From the NCBI RefSeq assembly GCF_000275845.1, contig NW_006766895.1, positions 561,920 to 574,584 of the forward strand: a stretch of 12,665 nucleotides of DNA, given 5' to 3'. This stretch comes from Dichomitus squalens LYAD-421 SS1. Its lineage: Eukaryota; Basidiomycota; Agaricomycetes; Polyporales; Polyporaceae. Below the pieces are notes generated by a model. That model saw nothing but the letters and a program-made list of their open reading frames with translations, searched no databases and was not told the DNA's origin. The translations under genes and the position numbers were made by a program. Numbering within the stretch: the stretch's first letter is position 1; every line of letters begins with the position of its first letter. Of the stretch, positions 1 through 7,919 are shown one piece after another.

Positions 1-86
1 AACTTGGTCTCCGCTTCCCAAAGTCCAGAGCTGCTTAAAGCGCCTGCTACGCTTGCGTAACCATTCGGATACTTAGCGAGGGGGAG
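1..86 (+). mobile_element. 3' end of the internal region of an LTR retrotransposon (partial)
   Basis: This stretch lies directly upstream of the LTR at 87-456 and ends in a purine-rich tract (GCGAGGGGGAG), the position and composition expected of the polypurine tract that primes plus-strand synthesis. That makes the LTR a 3' LTR of an element extending left beyond the window rather than a solo LTR. In the second forward frame the first bases read LGLRFPKSRAA followed by a stop; many Copia-type polyproteins end shortly after an LGL-like motif, so this could be the last residues of such a polyprotein. That family assignment is a guess from a very short sequence. Confidence 0.4.
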
Positions 87-456
87 TGTTGAACAGGCGC
101 TGGTTTACACAGCTTGCCTAACACAGCCGTCACAAGATATGGAACGGCACAGCCGGTTACTGCAATAACCGAGGCTGTACTACTCATGTGGTACACACAC
201 AGCTTTGCTGTGTACGCACTGCTTCTCTGTGCGACTGTGCATCCTGGGAATGTACTGTATAGTACTACGTAGCCACAGATGTACAGTAGTATATATAGGG
301 GACCTCTGTACCCCCAATCTACAGTTCAGTTCACTCGAACATCTCCTCTCATCGCTCTAACAAGCCTCTTACAACCAACAACCCTTCTAGGTGAGTTGCA
401 GGCTATCCGCTGTCGTTGCCACCCGTGGGAGAGGCCTTCGCCCCCCGGGTTCAACA
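87..456 (+). repeat. LTR of a retrotransposon, 370 bases, probably a 3' LTR
   Basis: The segment begins TGTTGAAC and ends GTTCAACA, a perfect 8-base terminal inverted repeat of the TG...CA type. It has the internal order of an LTR: a U3-like part with hairpins (for example CGGTTA/TAACCG at 154-159 and 166-171, and GTACACA...TGTGTAC near 191-214), a TATATATA-type box at about 289-296, then a pyrimidine-rich stretch from about 310 where transcription would start, and a GTGAGT splice-donor-like site at about 391. The five bases on each side (GGGAG and CCTAT) do not match, so a solo-LTR origin is not supported. Together with the purine tract just before it, a 3' LTR is the better reading. Superfamily is unknown; Copia is possible. 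Confidence 0.75.
289..297 (+). promoter_or_regulatory. TATA box of the left LTR
   Basis: The sequence around 289-297 reads ATATATAGG and is followed some 25-60 bases later by a C/T-rich stretch, the arrangement of a polymerase II LTR promoter. It points right, towards the gene-poor DNA beyond 457, so it could drive read-out transcription there. Confidence 0.5.
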
Positions 457-1377
457 CCTATACAGCTCCTCTGCATTATATGACACCGGCGTCGTAGACG
501 AATGCGAATCCGGTACCGAACCGGGTGTCGCTTCTAGCGCTCACTATTGGCAATATTGAAGGGACGAGAAGATCTCGAAAGGGATGTCGGACCTCGCACG
601 CAACGCCTAGTAAGGCTGAAGTGGAAAGATGCTGCACGTGGTGAAGTTGTTCGTGCAGCCATTCGCCCTTGACTGGCATATCAAGTTCACCATGCTATTG
701 ACCTCAGATCGCCATTCGATATTCAATCTTGAGCTTGAGGACCCGTTCTCAGTCGGCTTTTAGTACTTCTCGGAGTTGGACAAGAAGCTGATACATGTTG
801 GGAGCTCCGGCTATGAGAAATATGTGATTATTATTAGCGCCGGCCCGAAGACTGGTATTACTGGCTACACAGAAGCGTTAGCAACGTCGCTCAGCCGTAA
901 GGTACAGCATTTATACTCACGCATTCGTCAGGGATGGTAGTGGTTGGTGATAACTAATCAGTATCCAGGAATAGCGGACTATGTGGCCTGCGAGTCAAGT
1001 GGCGCCATCTAGGGTCAAACATAACGGTTACAGGGAAGGGAGAAAGAGACGACTTCTATCTCACCAGGCCCGCAGCGACCAGTGGAGTTATGACCCTGCT
1101 GCGTAAGGGGCATCCCGGATATGAAACACTACCTGCCAACCGTTCGCTTATAGCACACAGCATAGCCTCCTCAAGTCACATTCCATTGCAATTTACGCCA
1201 CGAGTTAGAGAAGACAATGGATGTCTTCCAGCATTGGAGCATCACAAATAATCAGGCCTTATTGAGGTCCTTGTAGAAGAATAGGCCAAAGAGGCCATCT
1301 AAGGCGGACCACGACATCAATATCAGGAATGATGCTCCGACCGGACGGGTTTCTTTCACGCACGGATGGTGTTACTC
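457..1377. other. Gene-poor stretch with possible decayed coding sequence
   Basis: No intact gene is visible. On the plus strand one frame is open from about 620 to 760 (ATG at 629), is stopped by TAG at 761-763, then reads open again to about 940. The codons of the first part favour G or C in third position, which would fit an old gene relic, but the translated residues match nothing I recognise. Another plus frame is open without an ATG from about 961 to 1248. Runs of this length arise by chance in 12 kb, so I make no gene call. Confidence 0.2.
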
Positions 1378-1865
1378 TCAGCAAACCCGCCAAATGCGAA
1401 GACGTCGGAGACAGAATAGCGCACCCTCGTCGCTTTCGTTACTATTCCCGAAAGGCTGTAGGCGAGTATCAGGGCCTGTGCGAAACTGAGTTATCACTGT
1501 CGCTGCATACCCCTTCCGTGCGAATTGTCATAGTCTTGGAGTCGAGAATGACGAAGTTGATGCTGTTGATCATCGCGCGCTTTTCGCAGGACGTCGGCGG
1601 TCCAGCGAGACCGAAGACCCCGACTAAGGACTCTTTGGCTGTCGCACACGACTGTCAGCGGACGCCCAAGAGACTCGATAGAAGACGTACGACAAAAGGT
1701 GACGATAGCAGTAGGCTTTGCCCAGCAGCTGCCATGAGAGAGCTTGACGGTCTGGCCGTCTTCGAGCTGGTGAGTGATGGCGATGCCTTCCACCTGTGTA
1801 GAAGATGCATCAGAAGACTCTTGATCACTGCCAACGGATTGGGGGTGAACAGACGATGTAGTCAT
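1378..1865 (-). CDS. Candidate small spliced gene, unknown function
   Basis: This is a proposed gene model, not a recognised family. The ATG at 1863-1865 lies about 80 bases downstream of a TATAAA box (1946-1951). Exon 1 (1865-1691) encodes MTTSSVHPQSVG..., an acidic Ser-rich start followed by a more ordered part containing VKLSHGSCWAKP. A 52-base intron can be drawn at 1690-1639: donor GTACGT, branch-like CTGAC, acceptor GACAG. Removing it replaces an Arg/Ser-rich, random-looking frame by a balanced one (GVFGLAGPP, INFVILDSK) rich in C- and G-ending codons. Without further splicing the protein stops at 1469-1471 (114 residues). A second possible intron (1510-1456, GTATGC...CTGAT...TACAG, 55 bases) extends it to a stop at 1378-1380 (126 residues). 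Extra upstream exons are possible: a TATA-like site at 2220-2225, an ATG at 2136-2138 and a 68-base intron-like segment at 2065-1998 lie on the same strand, but a TAG interrupts that frame. Confidence 0.4.
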
Positions 1866-1945
1866 AACAAAGGATGATTTCAGTATTTGAACACTTTCTG
1901 TCAATTAAACGACGATCTGTGGCAGGTCAATAGATGGGGGGGGGA

Positions 1946-1951
1946 TTTATA
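1946..1951 (-). promoter_or_regulatory. TATA box for the candidate small gene
   Basis: TATAAA on the minus strand, about 80 bases upstream of the candidate ATG. The spacing is close to that of the phosphatase TATA box and ATG (about 90 bases). It is directly followed on the minus strand by a run of nine C (1936-1944), which is prone to slippage in sequencing and replication. In an alternative gene model these bases would be coding. Confidence 0.35.
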
Positions 1952-2992
1952 GGTCCATTGCTAAGAAAAGAACTAGGCTCATTGGGAAAGACAGTCCCTG
2001 GGAGACATCAGTGATGGTGAGGACACAACATTCACTGGGTAACGAGTCGCAGACGACGTACTCACCATCATCAGCCTAAGATCTGACGTCGCAGAAGTGC
2101 ATGCCATCCATTCCGCCGACGAGATGAGAGACGTTCATTGTGTTGGTTGACGTGGGAGGCAGGGTCAGACTGGCAGGGGAGAGCCGTCAAGGATGTTCAA
2201 CGAGGCAGCAGAGTGCAGCTTATAAGGCTGAGTCACGCGTGGTGGGTATCCAAAGCATGGCGTTTGTCCGAACTTCTAAATCCACGTAACGGCATGTTCG
2301 ACAGTAGACGTCCTCCAAGTGGTTGTTACCCATGTCGATGCCCTTTTATAGTAGTAGATGCGCGAGTAAGCAGAACGCCTCCGACCGTATCGGCCCAACT
2401 TAACCAGCGCCCGTCCACCACGTTTCAAAGCACGCCCCAGTAGGCACTGCTTCTGTAAAAGGGCGTCAGCGTTGGTGATAATCTATGCCATTTACAAGCA
2501 GTCGCGAGAACTCACGGGAGCATGAGATGCGCGCTCGGACGTTGAGAACGTCCACCGTGCCGCCGAGCACGGGCCACGGCACACTTGTTCAGAGCTTCAG
2601 ATATGCTGTCAGCTCAGCCGCCACCAGTACATATCCATCCACCAGAAGAGGCGAGAGCGCTCCCGAGAACAATTGCCGACCGGAGCACCTGCACCTTCAA
2701 GTGAGCTGGACTGGACTTCGAGACTTACTTGCACAACGAGACTATACATAATTGCCAGTCACCTTCTGGAGTTCACAGATAAGGATCAGCAGGTCATGGT
2801 AGCCATCCCAATACTCTATAGAGAGAGAATCAAGCAGGCTGCCAAAAGGGTAGAGCCTCGAGATAAGTTATGACCTGAGCTGATAATAACCGCCCGGAGT
2901 TACTGGGAGGCATCCGAACGCATGCACTCGCCCGAGTAACTCGAGTTTTCTCGAGATTGAAAACCGAGATATTATTACTATATTTGGGCATG
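1952..2992. other. No convincing gene; short structured elements only
   Basis: This region has several modest open frames on both strands (for example plus 2138-2443, and a plus frame open from about 2528 to 2873), none with a recognisable domain and most without a good start. A minus-strand TATA-like site sits at 2220-2225 next to a TGAGTCA motif (2229-2235), the core bound by fungal bZIP factors of the Gcn4/AP-1 type. Near 2897-2942 an inverted repeat can be drawn (GAGTTACT-GGG against CCCG-AGTAACTC), followed by the palindrome CTCGAG-TTTT-CTCGAG at about 2939-2954. These two probably belong to the transposon whose end is at 3035. Confidence 0.35.
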
Positions 2993-3035
2993 AAATGCCG
3001 GTAACTCTAACTCCAACTCTTTGCCGAACAGGCCC
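2993..3035 (-). repeat. PIF/Harbinger-like terminal repeat, copy 1
   Basis: Read on the minus strand this end begins GGGCCTGTTCGGCAAAGAG and is preceded by TAA (3036-3038 on the plus strand is TTA). Three-base TTA/TAA target duplications and termini beginning GGGCCTGTT are typical of PIF/Harbinger transposons and their non-autonomous MITE derivatives. The element would extend left from 3035 through the hairpins at 2897-2954. No matching left terminus was found, so it is truncated, highly diverged at the other end, or bounded differently from what I infer. Confidence 0.45.
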
Positions 3036-3481
3036 TTAGGCTAACTCCGAATTCAGCGGCTATACGCGAGGGATCTGAACTTCTCCGGGTCATTCGTGAG
3101 TACGGTTCTCCTGTTGGCAGCATGTTTTGTTTTGAGCTAAGGCGTAGATTGTGATCAGACATCCGAGACCATCCTACTTGAGGGATTAGGGCAGGCTACT
3201 ACCAAGGCCCGCCCAGTCAAAACAATGACAGTTACTGCTATAATAGCCTGTCTTCGGCGCTCTATTTGAGCCTGATGGATAGCTTGGTGAATTTAGACAG
3301 CTGCTCTTGTGTGGACCATGGTGAAGCAGGGATGAAGCAGAGCCCATCTGATAAGCCATAGCTATTGGTATACTAGATACATGTACGAGTTCAGGGCGCT
3401 TGTCTCCTCCGGACTTCACGGGTACTCCGCCCCTGTAACTCTAACTCGCGCAGAAATCCTCGGAAATGCCGCCACGTGACA
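3036..3481. other. Spacer between two transposon ends; no gene seen
   Basis: The stretch between the two Harbinger-like ends has no recognisable coding sequence on either strand. The part next to copy 2 (about 3420-3481) contains GTAACTCTAACTCGCG, a partial echo of the terminal repeat motif GTAACTCTAACTCC, so that part at least is probably interior sequence of the second element. Where its left end lies cannot be decided by eye. Confidence 0.3.
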
Positions 3482-3525
3482 AAATGCCGGTGACTCGTAA
3501 CTCCAACTCTTTGCCGAACAGGCCC
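3482..3525 (-). repeat. PIF/Harbinger-like terminal repeat, copy 2
   Basis: This is the same terminal sequence as at 2993-3035, in the same orientation 490 bases to the right, differing at about three positions including one inserted base. It is followed on the plus strand by TAA (3526-3528), the expected three-base target site, whereas copy 1 is followed by TTA. Interior sequence to the left is not the same as in copy 1, so these are ends of two related elements or subfamilies rather than a simple tandem duplication. No inverted partner is visible in the window. Confidence 0.45.
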
Positions 3526-3550
3526 TAAGACTTTCCTGTACCGAAGGTGA

Positions 3551-4207
3551 GTGAGGGGATTTACGGTCCGTACGTTCCCAGCCTGCCAAGCTCAGTTCAC
3601 GACCTGGCCGTTCGAACTCGAAGTCAATGTCTCCGTCGGCGGTCGCGAATGTAGGCGTCTCAATCTTCAAGCAAGTACGACACCTCGTCCCGATATTCCG
3701 AGCTTGCTGCGCCCGCCGGACCCAGCGTCCCGACCAACTAACTGTTCACTTGCTCGCGAGACGGAAGAACGCCGGCGCGTCCTCGCGTTCTCGTCAACGG
3801 CGCAAGTACTCTGCCGTTGCGTATTTACATGTGGCGCAGGTTTGGGAAATTCCAAATATCATCGATCCGCGAATCTGCGCATGATATCATCTCGCGCGAT
3901 CTGCCGACTATGTGAGTTGGCGGGATCTCGGAACAGCGAGGCGAGGATACCGCGAGTACGGTGCATGGCATCGTGCCAAATAGTTCAATTCGAGCATGCA
4001 GTGGCTACAGATAGCAGGTTTCGTGCTGCGAATTCAAGGAAAGCTGGGCACAGGCGATACCACTCTAACCTCGTGTCATACCACAGCCGCACCACAATAT
4101 TATGGCAGCATCGCGCGCATAGACCCTCACTCTCTGATCAACAGCGTCGGGTATTTACAAATGATGCATTAGACCAGTACAGACCACGCTATACTGATGT
4201 AACATGA
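3551..4207 (+). CDS. Long open frame, unrecognised, doubtful
   Basis: A frame of 218 codons is open here, starting formally at GTG; the first internal ATG is more than half way along. It is rich in Arg, Ser and Cys and shows no domain, membrane segment or repeat that I recognise. On the opposite strand, 3670-3530 also has a protein-like acidic frame (TPTFATADGDIDFEF...) that runs directly into the Harbinger-like end at 3525. One of the two strands may therefore carry the remains of a host gene cut by a transposon. An open run this long is uncommon by chance in DNA of this base composition, which is the only reason for listing it. Confidence 0.15.
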   Translation: MRGFTVRTFPACQAQFTTWPFELEVNVSVGGRECRRLNLQASTTPRPDIPSLLRPPDPASRPTNCSLARETEERRRVLAFSSTAQVLCRCVFTCGAGLGNSKYHRSANLRMISSRAICRLCELAGSRNSEARIPRVRCMASCQIVQFEHAVATDSRFRAANSRKAGHRRYHSNLVSYHSRTTILWQHRAHRPSLSDQQRRVFTNDALDQYRPRYTDVT

Positions 4208-4757
4208 TCGAGTCATGAAGCACAAAATAGTGAATATGTACCGTACGTCTATGCCGATACCTGTATGCCTAACGCATATCGGAGAGCCCTTGCAGAGACG
4301 TGAGGATAGCGACAGAAACGGAGTGCTACAGAAAACGGAATGAGAAGCGAGAGGAGAGAGATGGAGAGCAGTGTATGTACAGGAAGTGATCGTGGAGAAT
4401 GGTTGGTCCGAGCCTGATCAACCAGTAGGCATGCACATGAGGAGACAGGAGAGCTGCATGTCCGAGCTTCGACGGACTGATGAGGGCGAGAAACCATGAA
4501 AACATGACGACAGAGGATTGTGAGATAACTTGAAGCAGCATGCGCAGATGAAGATGCGGGAGAGATGATGCGGATGCGGGAGGACGGAACCTATTTACAG
4601 TCGTCATTTAGGCGCGTTGAGCTTGAAGACGTGAAAACGTGAGAAGGACGTGAACCGTACGCTGTGTCAAAACGGAATGAGCTGCAGAGCGACAATTGAG
4701 ATAGGATAGAGACGCACCGGCACCGACGATCCGCCCTGTCCAGTCAACCCATTCAGT
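4208..4757. other. Downstream flank of the phosphatase gene; no gene seen
   Basis: This lies immediately 3' of the phosphatase stop codon on the minus strand and should contain its 3' untranslated region and polyadenylation site. No AATAAA-type signal is obvious, which is common for fungal genes. Around 4340-4370 there is a purine-rich run (GAGAGGAGAGAGATGGAGAG). A 93-codon minus-strand frame (4607-4326) is present but is low-complexity Ser/Leu-rich and unconvincing. Confidence 0.4.
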
Positions 4758-5483
4758 TCAGAGCACTTCGTGCTTCTCATCGATCCACGCCGCCCGCTCG
4801 AACGTGCGCACGTACTCGTGCTGGGGGCCGGTCTCTGGACTGAGCGGGTACCGCTTGCACTTCTCGACCGTCTTCCACTCCTCGGCGATCATTCGGAGCG
4901 CATCGTCCCCGTCCTTTGCGATCCCGCAATCGACGAGCCAGCACCCGACGATGAGGCCCGTGCGGCCAATACCTCCGCGGCAGTGAACGGCGGCGATGCG
5001 CCCTCTGCTTTCGTTGTCGCGGAGGACGGCCATGATGCGGCGAACGAAGTCGACGGAGTCTGGCAGCGAACGATCACGAATGGGGAAGTTGTGGTACTCG
5101 ACCTCGCGGGGGTCGATGCCGACGAGCGCGCAGCGCTCTGTAAGGTGTGGCGAGTACGGGAAGAGCTCGTGGGGCTCGGTGAGGTCGATGAAAGTGCGGA
5201 CGCCTGCGAGCAGGAGCGCGTCGAGCTTTTGCTTCGTGTGCTTTTGCACTTGCTCGGGCGTCTGTGGGCAGAACGGGAACTCACACGCGACCAGATAGGG
5301 GGTGGCCCAGTAGGAATTGGGGATGGGCTTTGGTCGACGAAGGCGGGATGTCCTGACGGTGGGAGAGGGCGGGGTGGTCGAGGTGGATACCCGTGCAGGG
5401 AGTCTGGAGATGCTGGAGCCGCTGCTTTCTTTCGCCTGTCGTCCGAGCGAGGAGGTGCGGGTCGTCTCGAATGCGATAGACAT
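4758..5483 (-). CDS. Dual-specificity/protein-tyrosine phosphatase-like protein
   Basis: This is a 241-residue intronless gene whose product should hydrolyse phosphate esters, most likely on phospho-tyrosine or phospho-serine/threonine, through a cysteinyl-phosphate intermediate. The signature HCRGGIGRT is at residues 167-175, giving nucleophile C168 and phosphate-binding R174. D137 in PIRDRSLPD lies 31 residues before the cysteine, right for the general acid. ETGPQHEYV (217-225) resembles the Q-loop with Q221. Residues 1-55 are Ser/Thr/Pro/Arg-rich and probably disordered; the fold begins near PIPNSYWATPYLVA. There is no signal peptide or membrane segment, so the protein is probably cytosolic or nuclear. 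The frame stays open 150 codons further upstream, but the ATG at 5483 is preferred: its context is GCCACCATG, it follows a TATA box by about 90 bases, and the upstream extension is low-complexity and contains that promoter. The substrate cannot be told; the layout recalls CDKN3/KAP-like and atypical fungal phosphatases. Confidence 0.88.
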   Translation of the reverse strand: MSIAFETTRTSSLGRQAKESSGSSISRLPARVSTSTTPPSPTVRTSRLRRPKPIPNSYWATPYLVACEFPFCPQTPEQVQKHTKQKLDALLLAGVRTFIDLTEPHELFPYSPHLTERCALVGIDPREVEYHNFPIRDRSLPDSVDFVRRIMAVLRDNESRGRIAAVHCRGGIGRTGLIVGCWLVDCGIAKDGDDALRMIAEEWKTVEKCKRYPLSPETGPQHEYVRTFERAAWIDEKHEVL

Positions 5484-5570
5484 GGTGGCGACGAGAGCTG
5501 ATAGACAGTATGTGGTGTGTCTAGGGCTGAGTAGGTCGTTGAATGGTCGTGCAGGGTCGTGGCCAGCTCG

Positions 5571-5576
5571 TTTATA
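5571..5576 (-). promoter_or_regulatory. TATA box of the phosphatase gene
   Basis: The minus strand reads CTTATAAACGAG here. Transcription would start about 30 bases downstream, leaving a 5' leader of roughly 60 bases that contains C/T-rich sequence and ends in the strong context GCCACC before the ATG. This site decides in favour of the short start over the longer open frame. Confidence 0.65.
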
Positions 5577-6393
5577 AGGAGGGAGAGCGAGGACGAACAC
5601 AAAGGGGAGGAAGAGAATACGAAAGAGGCGCCGAGGGCCAGCCGCAGGGTCGTCCTCGCTTAGCGCCGGATGGTGCACGCCGATACGGACCCCGCTCCAT
5701 GTGGGCCGGCGTGTACCAGTGCGCGCCCTTCGATTACTATGTTCCCTCCTCTTTGTTTCCGCCTTCTGCTCCCTGACATCTCTTGCACCATGCTGTACAC
5801 AACGACCTTTTGTGCGTATTTTTCGGTGGAGACGAGAGCTTGGCAGCGCAACCCGTCGTAACGCCCAAAGGCTCTCCCAGGCTCGTCTCGCTTGCCAAGA
5901 TCTATCTAGACTGCCACAGCATCGATGCTTCACTCCTGCAGATTGGTGTCCAAACGCACATCTCCCCCGCCTGTCCGCTTTTCTCTATTGCTAGCTTCCC
6001 CTCGCCACCTTCTCGTACGCCCGAGGCCCTGGCCTTCTGCTGAACGTTCGAGGCAGAAGCGGTGTTCTGTGTATTTGGCAGGCAGACTACTTCCCGCCTC
6101 CCGATCGCTCACGACGTGTGGTCCGATGACTTTGTGCGCAGTAGACCCTCAACGCTATGAGACGCGAGGGCGTCATCTGCTATTGACCGCAATGGCAGGT
6201 ACGCCTCACGACACGCTCGTGGTGGTCTGTCTCCTCGAACTGAGCTTGCATCTCGCCGCCTTCCTAGCGAACAGTACGGCGGCGCTCTGCTTCCGGTATC
6301 TCATTGACAGTTCACCTCTTCGCGAAGCTCAGGACGAGCTCCTCATTGCTCGCGGCTGCTGCCTAGTGCAGTCGCGAATCTCTGCACAGCCTG
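5577..6393. other. Upstream region of the phosphatase, with an unrecognised plus-strand frame
   Basis: The plus strand is C/T-rich over 5690-6040, as often seen in fungal promoters. A 190-codon frame with an ATG at 5925 runs on the plus strand to 6497, divergent from the phosphatase. Its first 80 codons are Arg/Ser/Pro-rich and look random. From about 6190 it is more ordered (MAGTPHDTLVVVCLLELS...), with one short hydrophobic stretch. No domain is recognisable and no TATA box or good start context precedes it, so I do not call it a gene. Confidence 0.3.
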
Positions 6394-6687
6394 CTAGCCT
6401 CCGGGCCAGAATATCCTCGACAGCTGGTCACCACTTGAACCTTCAGTGCTACGGCTCAGACACCGAGCACTCTGTGTCGGGACATCACGGCGGTTGAGAA
6501 CGAGAACCAAGGTCCACCGCTCGCTCCGTCTCTCCGCGATCTCAATACGACATTCCCATGGTACATATGTTCCATGCCATATCACCCGAAATCGCACGCG
6601 TACAGTGACATCCTCTCGCCACCGCAGACCTCGCGCATCGCATTGCGCACATCCATCGTCTCTCATCTGAATCGTAGAAGACGACAT
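6394..6687 (-). CDS. Possible small hypothetical protein, 97 residues
   Basis: The frame starts at an ATG in a good context (GGTACCATGTCG) and encodes MSSSTIQMRDDGCAQCDARG, then a stretch of alternating hydrophobic and charged residues (DVTVRVRFRVIW, then RIEIAERR...WTLVLVLNRRD), which suggests beta strands. The C-terminal third is Ser/Arg-rich and less convincing. A TATA-like sequence (CTTATATGGG) lies about 115 bases upstream near 6802. No family is recognised, and no intron is needed. It overlaps on the opposite strand an equally short frame of lower quality. It may simply be a chance open frame. Confidence 0.22.
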   Translation of the reverse strand: MSSSTIQMRDDGCAQCDARGLRWREDVTVRVRFRVIWHGTYVPWECRIEIAERRSERWTLVLVLNRRDVPTQSARCLSRSTEGSSGDQLSRIFWPGG

Positions 6688-7878
6688 GGTACCACCTCAT
6701 GCATATTCTCGCACGGCCGCTTTTGCAGCGGCGAGGAGATCAAATCTTATTCGCCGGCGGGACGCACGATCCCGGAGCGCTGGATGTAAGGTTCACACCC
6801 TCCCATATAAGCTCAAGATAGGATCCCCGAGCATCCCGAAGGTAGGATCGCGCTACCTTCCGTGGCGAGTAGAATGCGTGTCGGTGAGTGTCCGATCACC
6901 CCAGTTCTTATTTCACGAGCGAGTTCTAAGGGGTTAGGTAGCCGCTCCGGATCCCTTATGGATCGAACTTTGCGTGAACAGTGCAGGCAGACCGATAACC
7001 GAACCATCACAGGCAACGCGGCGTGTCAAGCCAAACCTAACAAGTTAGCACTACGCGGGCGTGGTGGACCCAAAGAACCTCCGCTAACCGATCGAGCCGC
7101 CAGATGGCCCAACGGCTCACCCAGCACAAGGGAGGCTCGAGGCTTATCTTCCATCTTCGGAATGCTCTCGGGGTCGTCTCCCTCTCTCTCTGGTGTGGTG
7201 GGTGGGTTGGTGCCGTGCTCGGGCGGTATCACTGAGTAGACGATGCCTGTGGGAAGTGGAACTTTGCCACCGTACGCACGCATGCTCTTATCAGGCGGAC
7301 TACTGCTCCCCCATCGTTTGGAGAGGTCGAATAGATATCAGATCGTATGCGCTGATGTTGCTGGATGGCCTCATCCCTTCTGCCGATGACACGTATAACC
7401 GTGCACGGCGTATTTCCAGGAGCATGTCTCAGGACCTCAAGCACGTTATTTCCGACGTATGAGCGCGTTAACCATCCACATCGAGATGAGTCCCAATCGA
7501 GGGGATCGCAGTCCCGTCGGAGCGATGATGCACGGCGGTGGTAAATATCAATGCTGGCCTAATCTCCATGGCAGTAGTATGGTACAACACGGCGGAGCTC
7601 TACAGGAGATTCTGAGGAGGCAAATTACAACTGACTGGACCGGCGATTAATCATACTGCGAGGAAGTCAGGCTATACGAGCCGCCATGAATGCAACAAAA
7701 TCAACACATCAAGTACTCGAAGCAATTTCCCCCACTTTACGTCAGTGTTTCAGACACTCATCAATCTCTGTGACCCCGCTATTGCGTATGCACGGCGACT
7801 CCTTCGAGAGACCTCCCGCCGTCTTGGCCTGTGATCTCCATCTACTCAACTCTCCCGGTCCTCATAATTGAAGGTGAC
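6688..7878. other. No convincing gene; weak frames and a small hairpin
   Basis: Seen here: a GAAGGTAG/CTACCTTC hairpin at about 6838-6860; a minus frame of 85 codons from an ATG at 7283 to a stop at 7026, Pro-rich in the middle (VIPPEHGTNPP), containing an in-frame 84-base segment with intron-like signals (GTGAGC...GCTAAC...TTAG); and a 61-codon plus frame at 7686-7871 whose ATG has a textbook context (GCCGCCATG) but whose product is unremarkable. None has a recognisable domain. They could be exons, relics or chance. Confidence 0.3.
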
Positions 7879-7879
7879 A

Positions 7880-7915
7880 CTCAGCAAACCTAGGGCGGCA
7901 TCAGTAAACCTGGGA
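7880..7915 (+). repeat. Short tandem duplication, unit 21 bases
   Basis: TCAGCAAACCTAGGG at about 7880 and TCAGTAAACCTGGGA at about 7901 are two imperfect copies of one unit, spaced 21 bases apart, directly before the TTAAG-rich tract. The function is unknown. Confidence 0.5.
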
Positions 7916-7919
7916 ATCA

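Noticed and set aside
1471..1494. AGGGCCTGTGCGAAACTGAG as a left Harbinger end pairing with the end at 3035
   Set aside because: The first nine bases match but the rest is poor, the preceding bases are ATC rather than TTA or TAA, and it falls inside the candidate spliced gene.
2528..2873. 115-codon plus-strand frame lacking an upstream ATG
   Set aside because: Several open runs of this length are expected by chance on six frames of 12.7 kb, codon preference is weak and no domain is visible.
4770..5501. 243-codon open frame on the plus strand
   Set aside because: It is antisense to the phosphatase gene, which has a full active-site signature, promoter and start context. The plus frame is an Arg/Gly/Glu/Val-rich mirror of it.
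5484..5933. 150-codon N-terminal extension of the phosphatase
   Set aside because: It is open in frame but low-complexity and Arg-rich, and it contains the TATA box of the gene. The GCCACCATG start at 5483 is much better.
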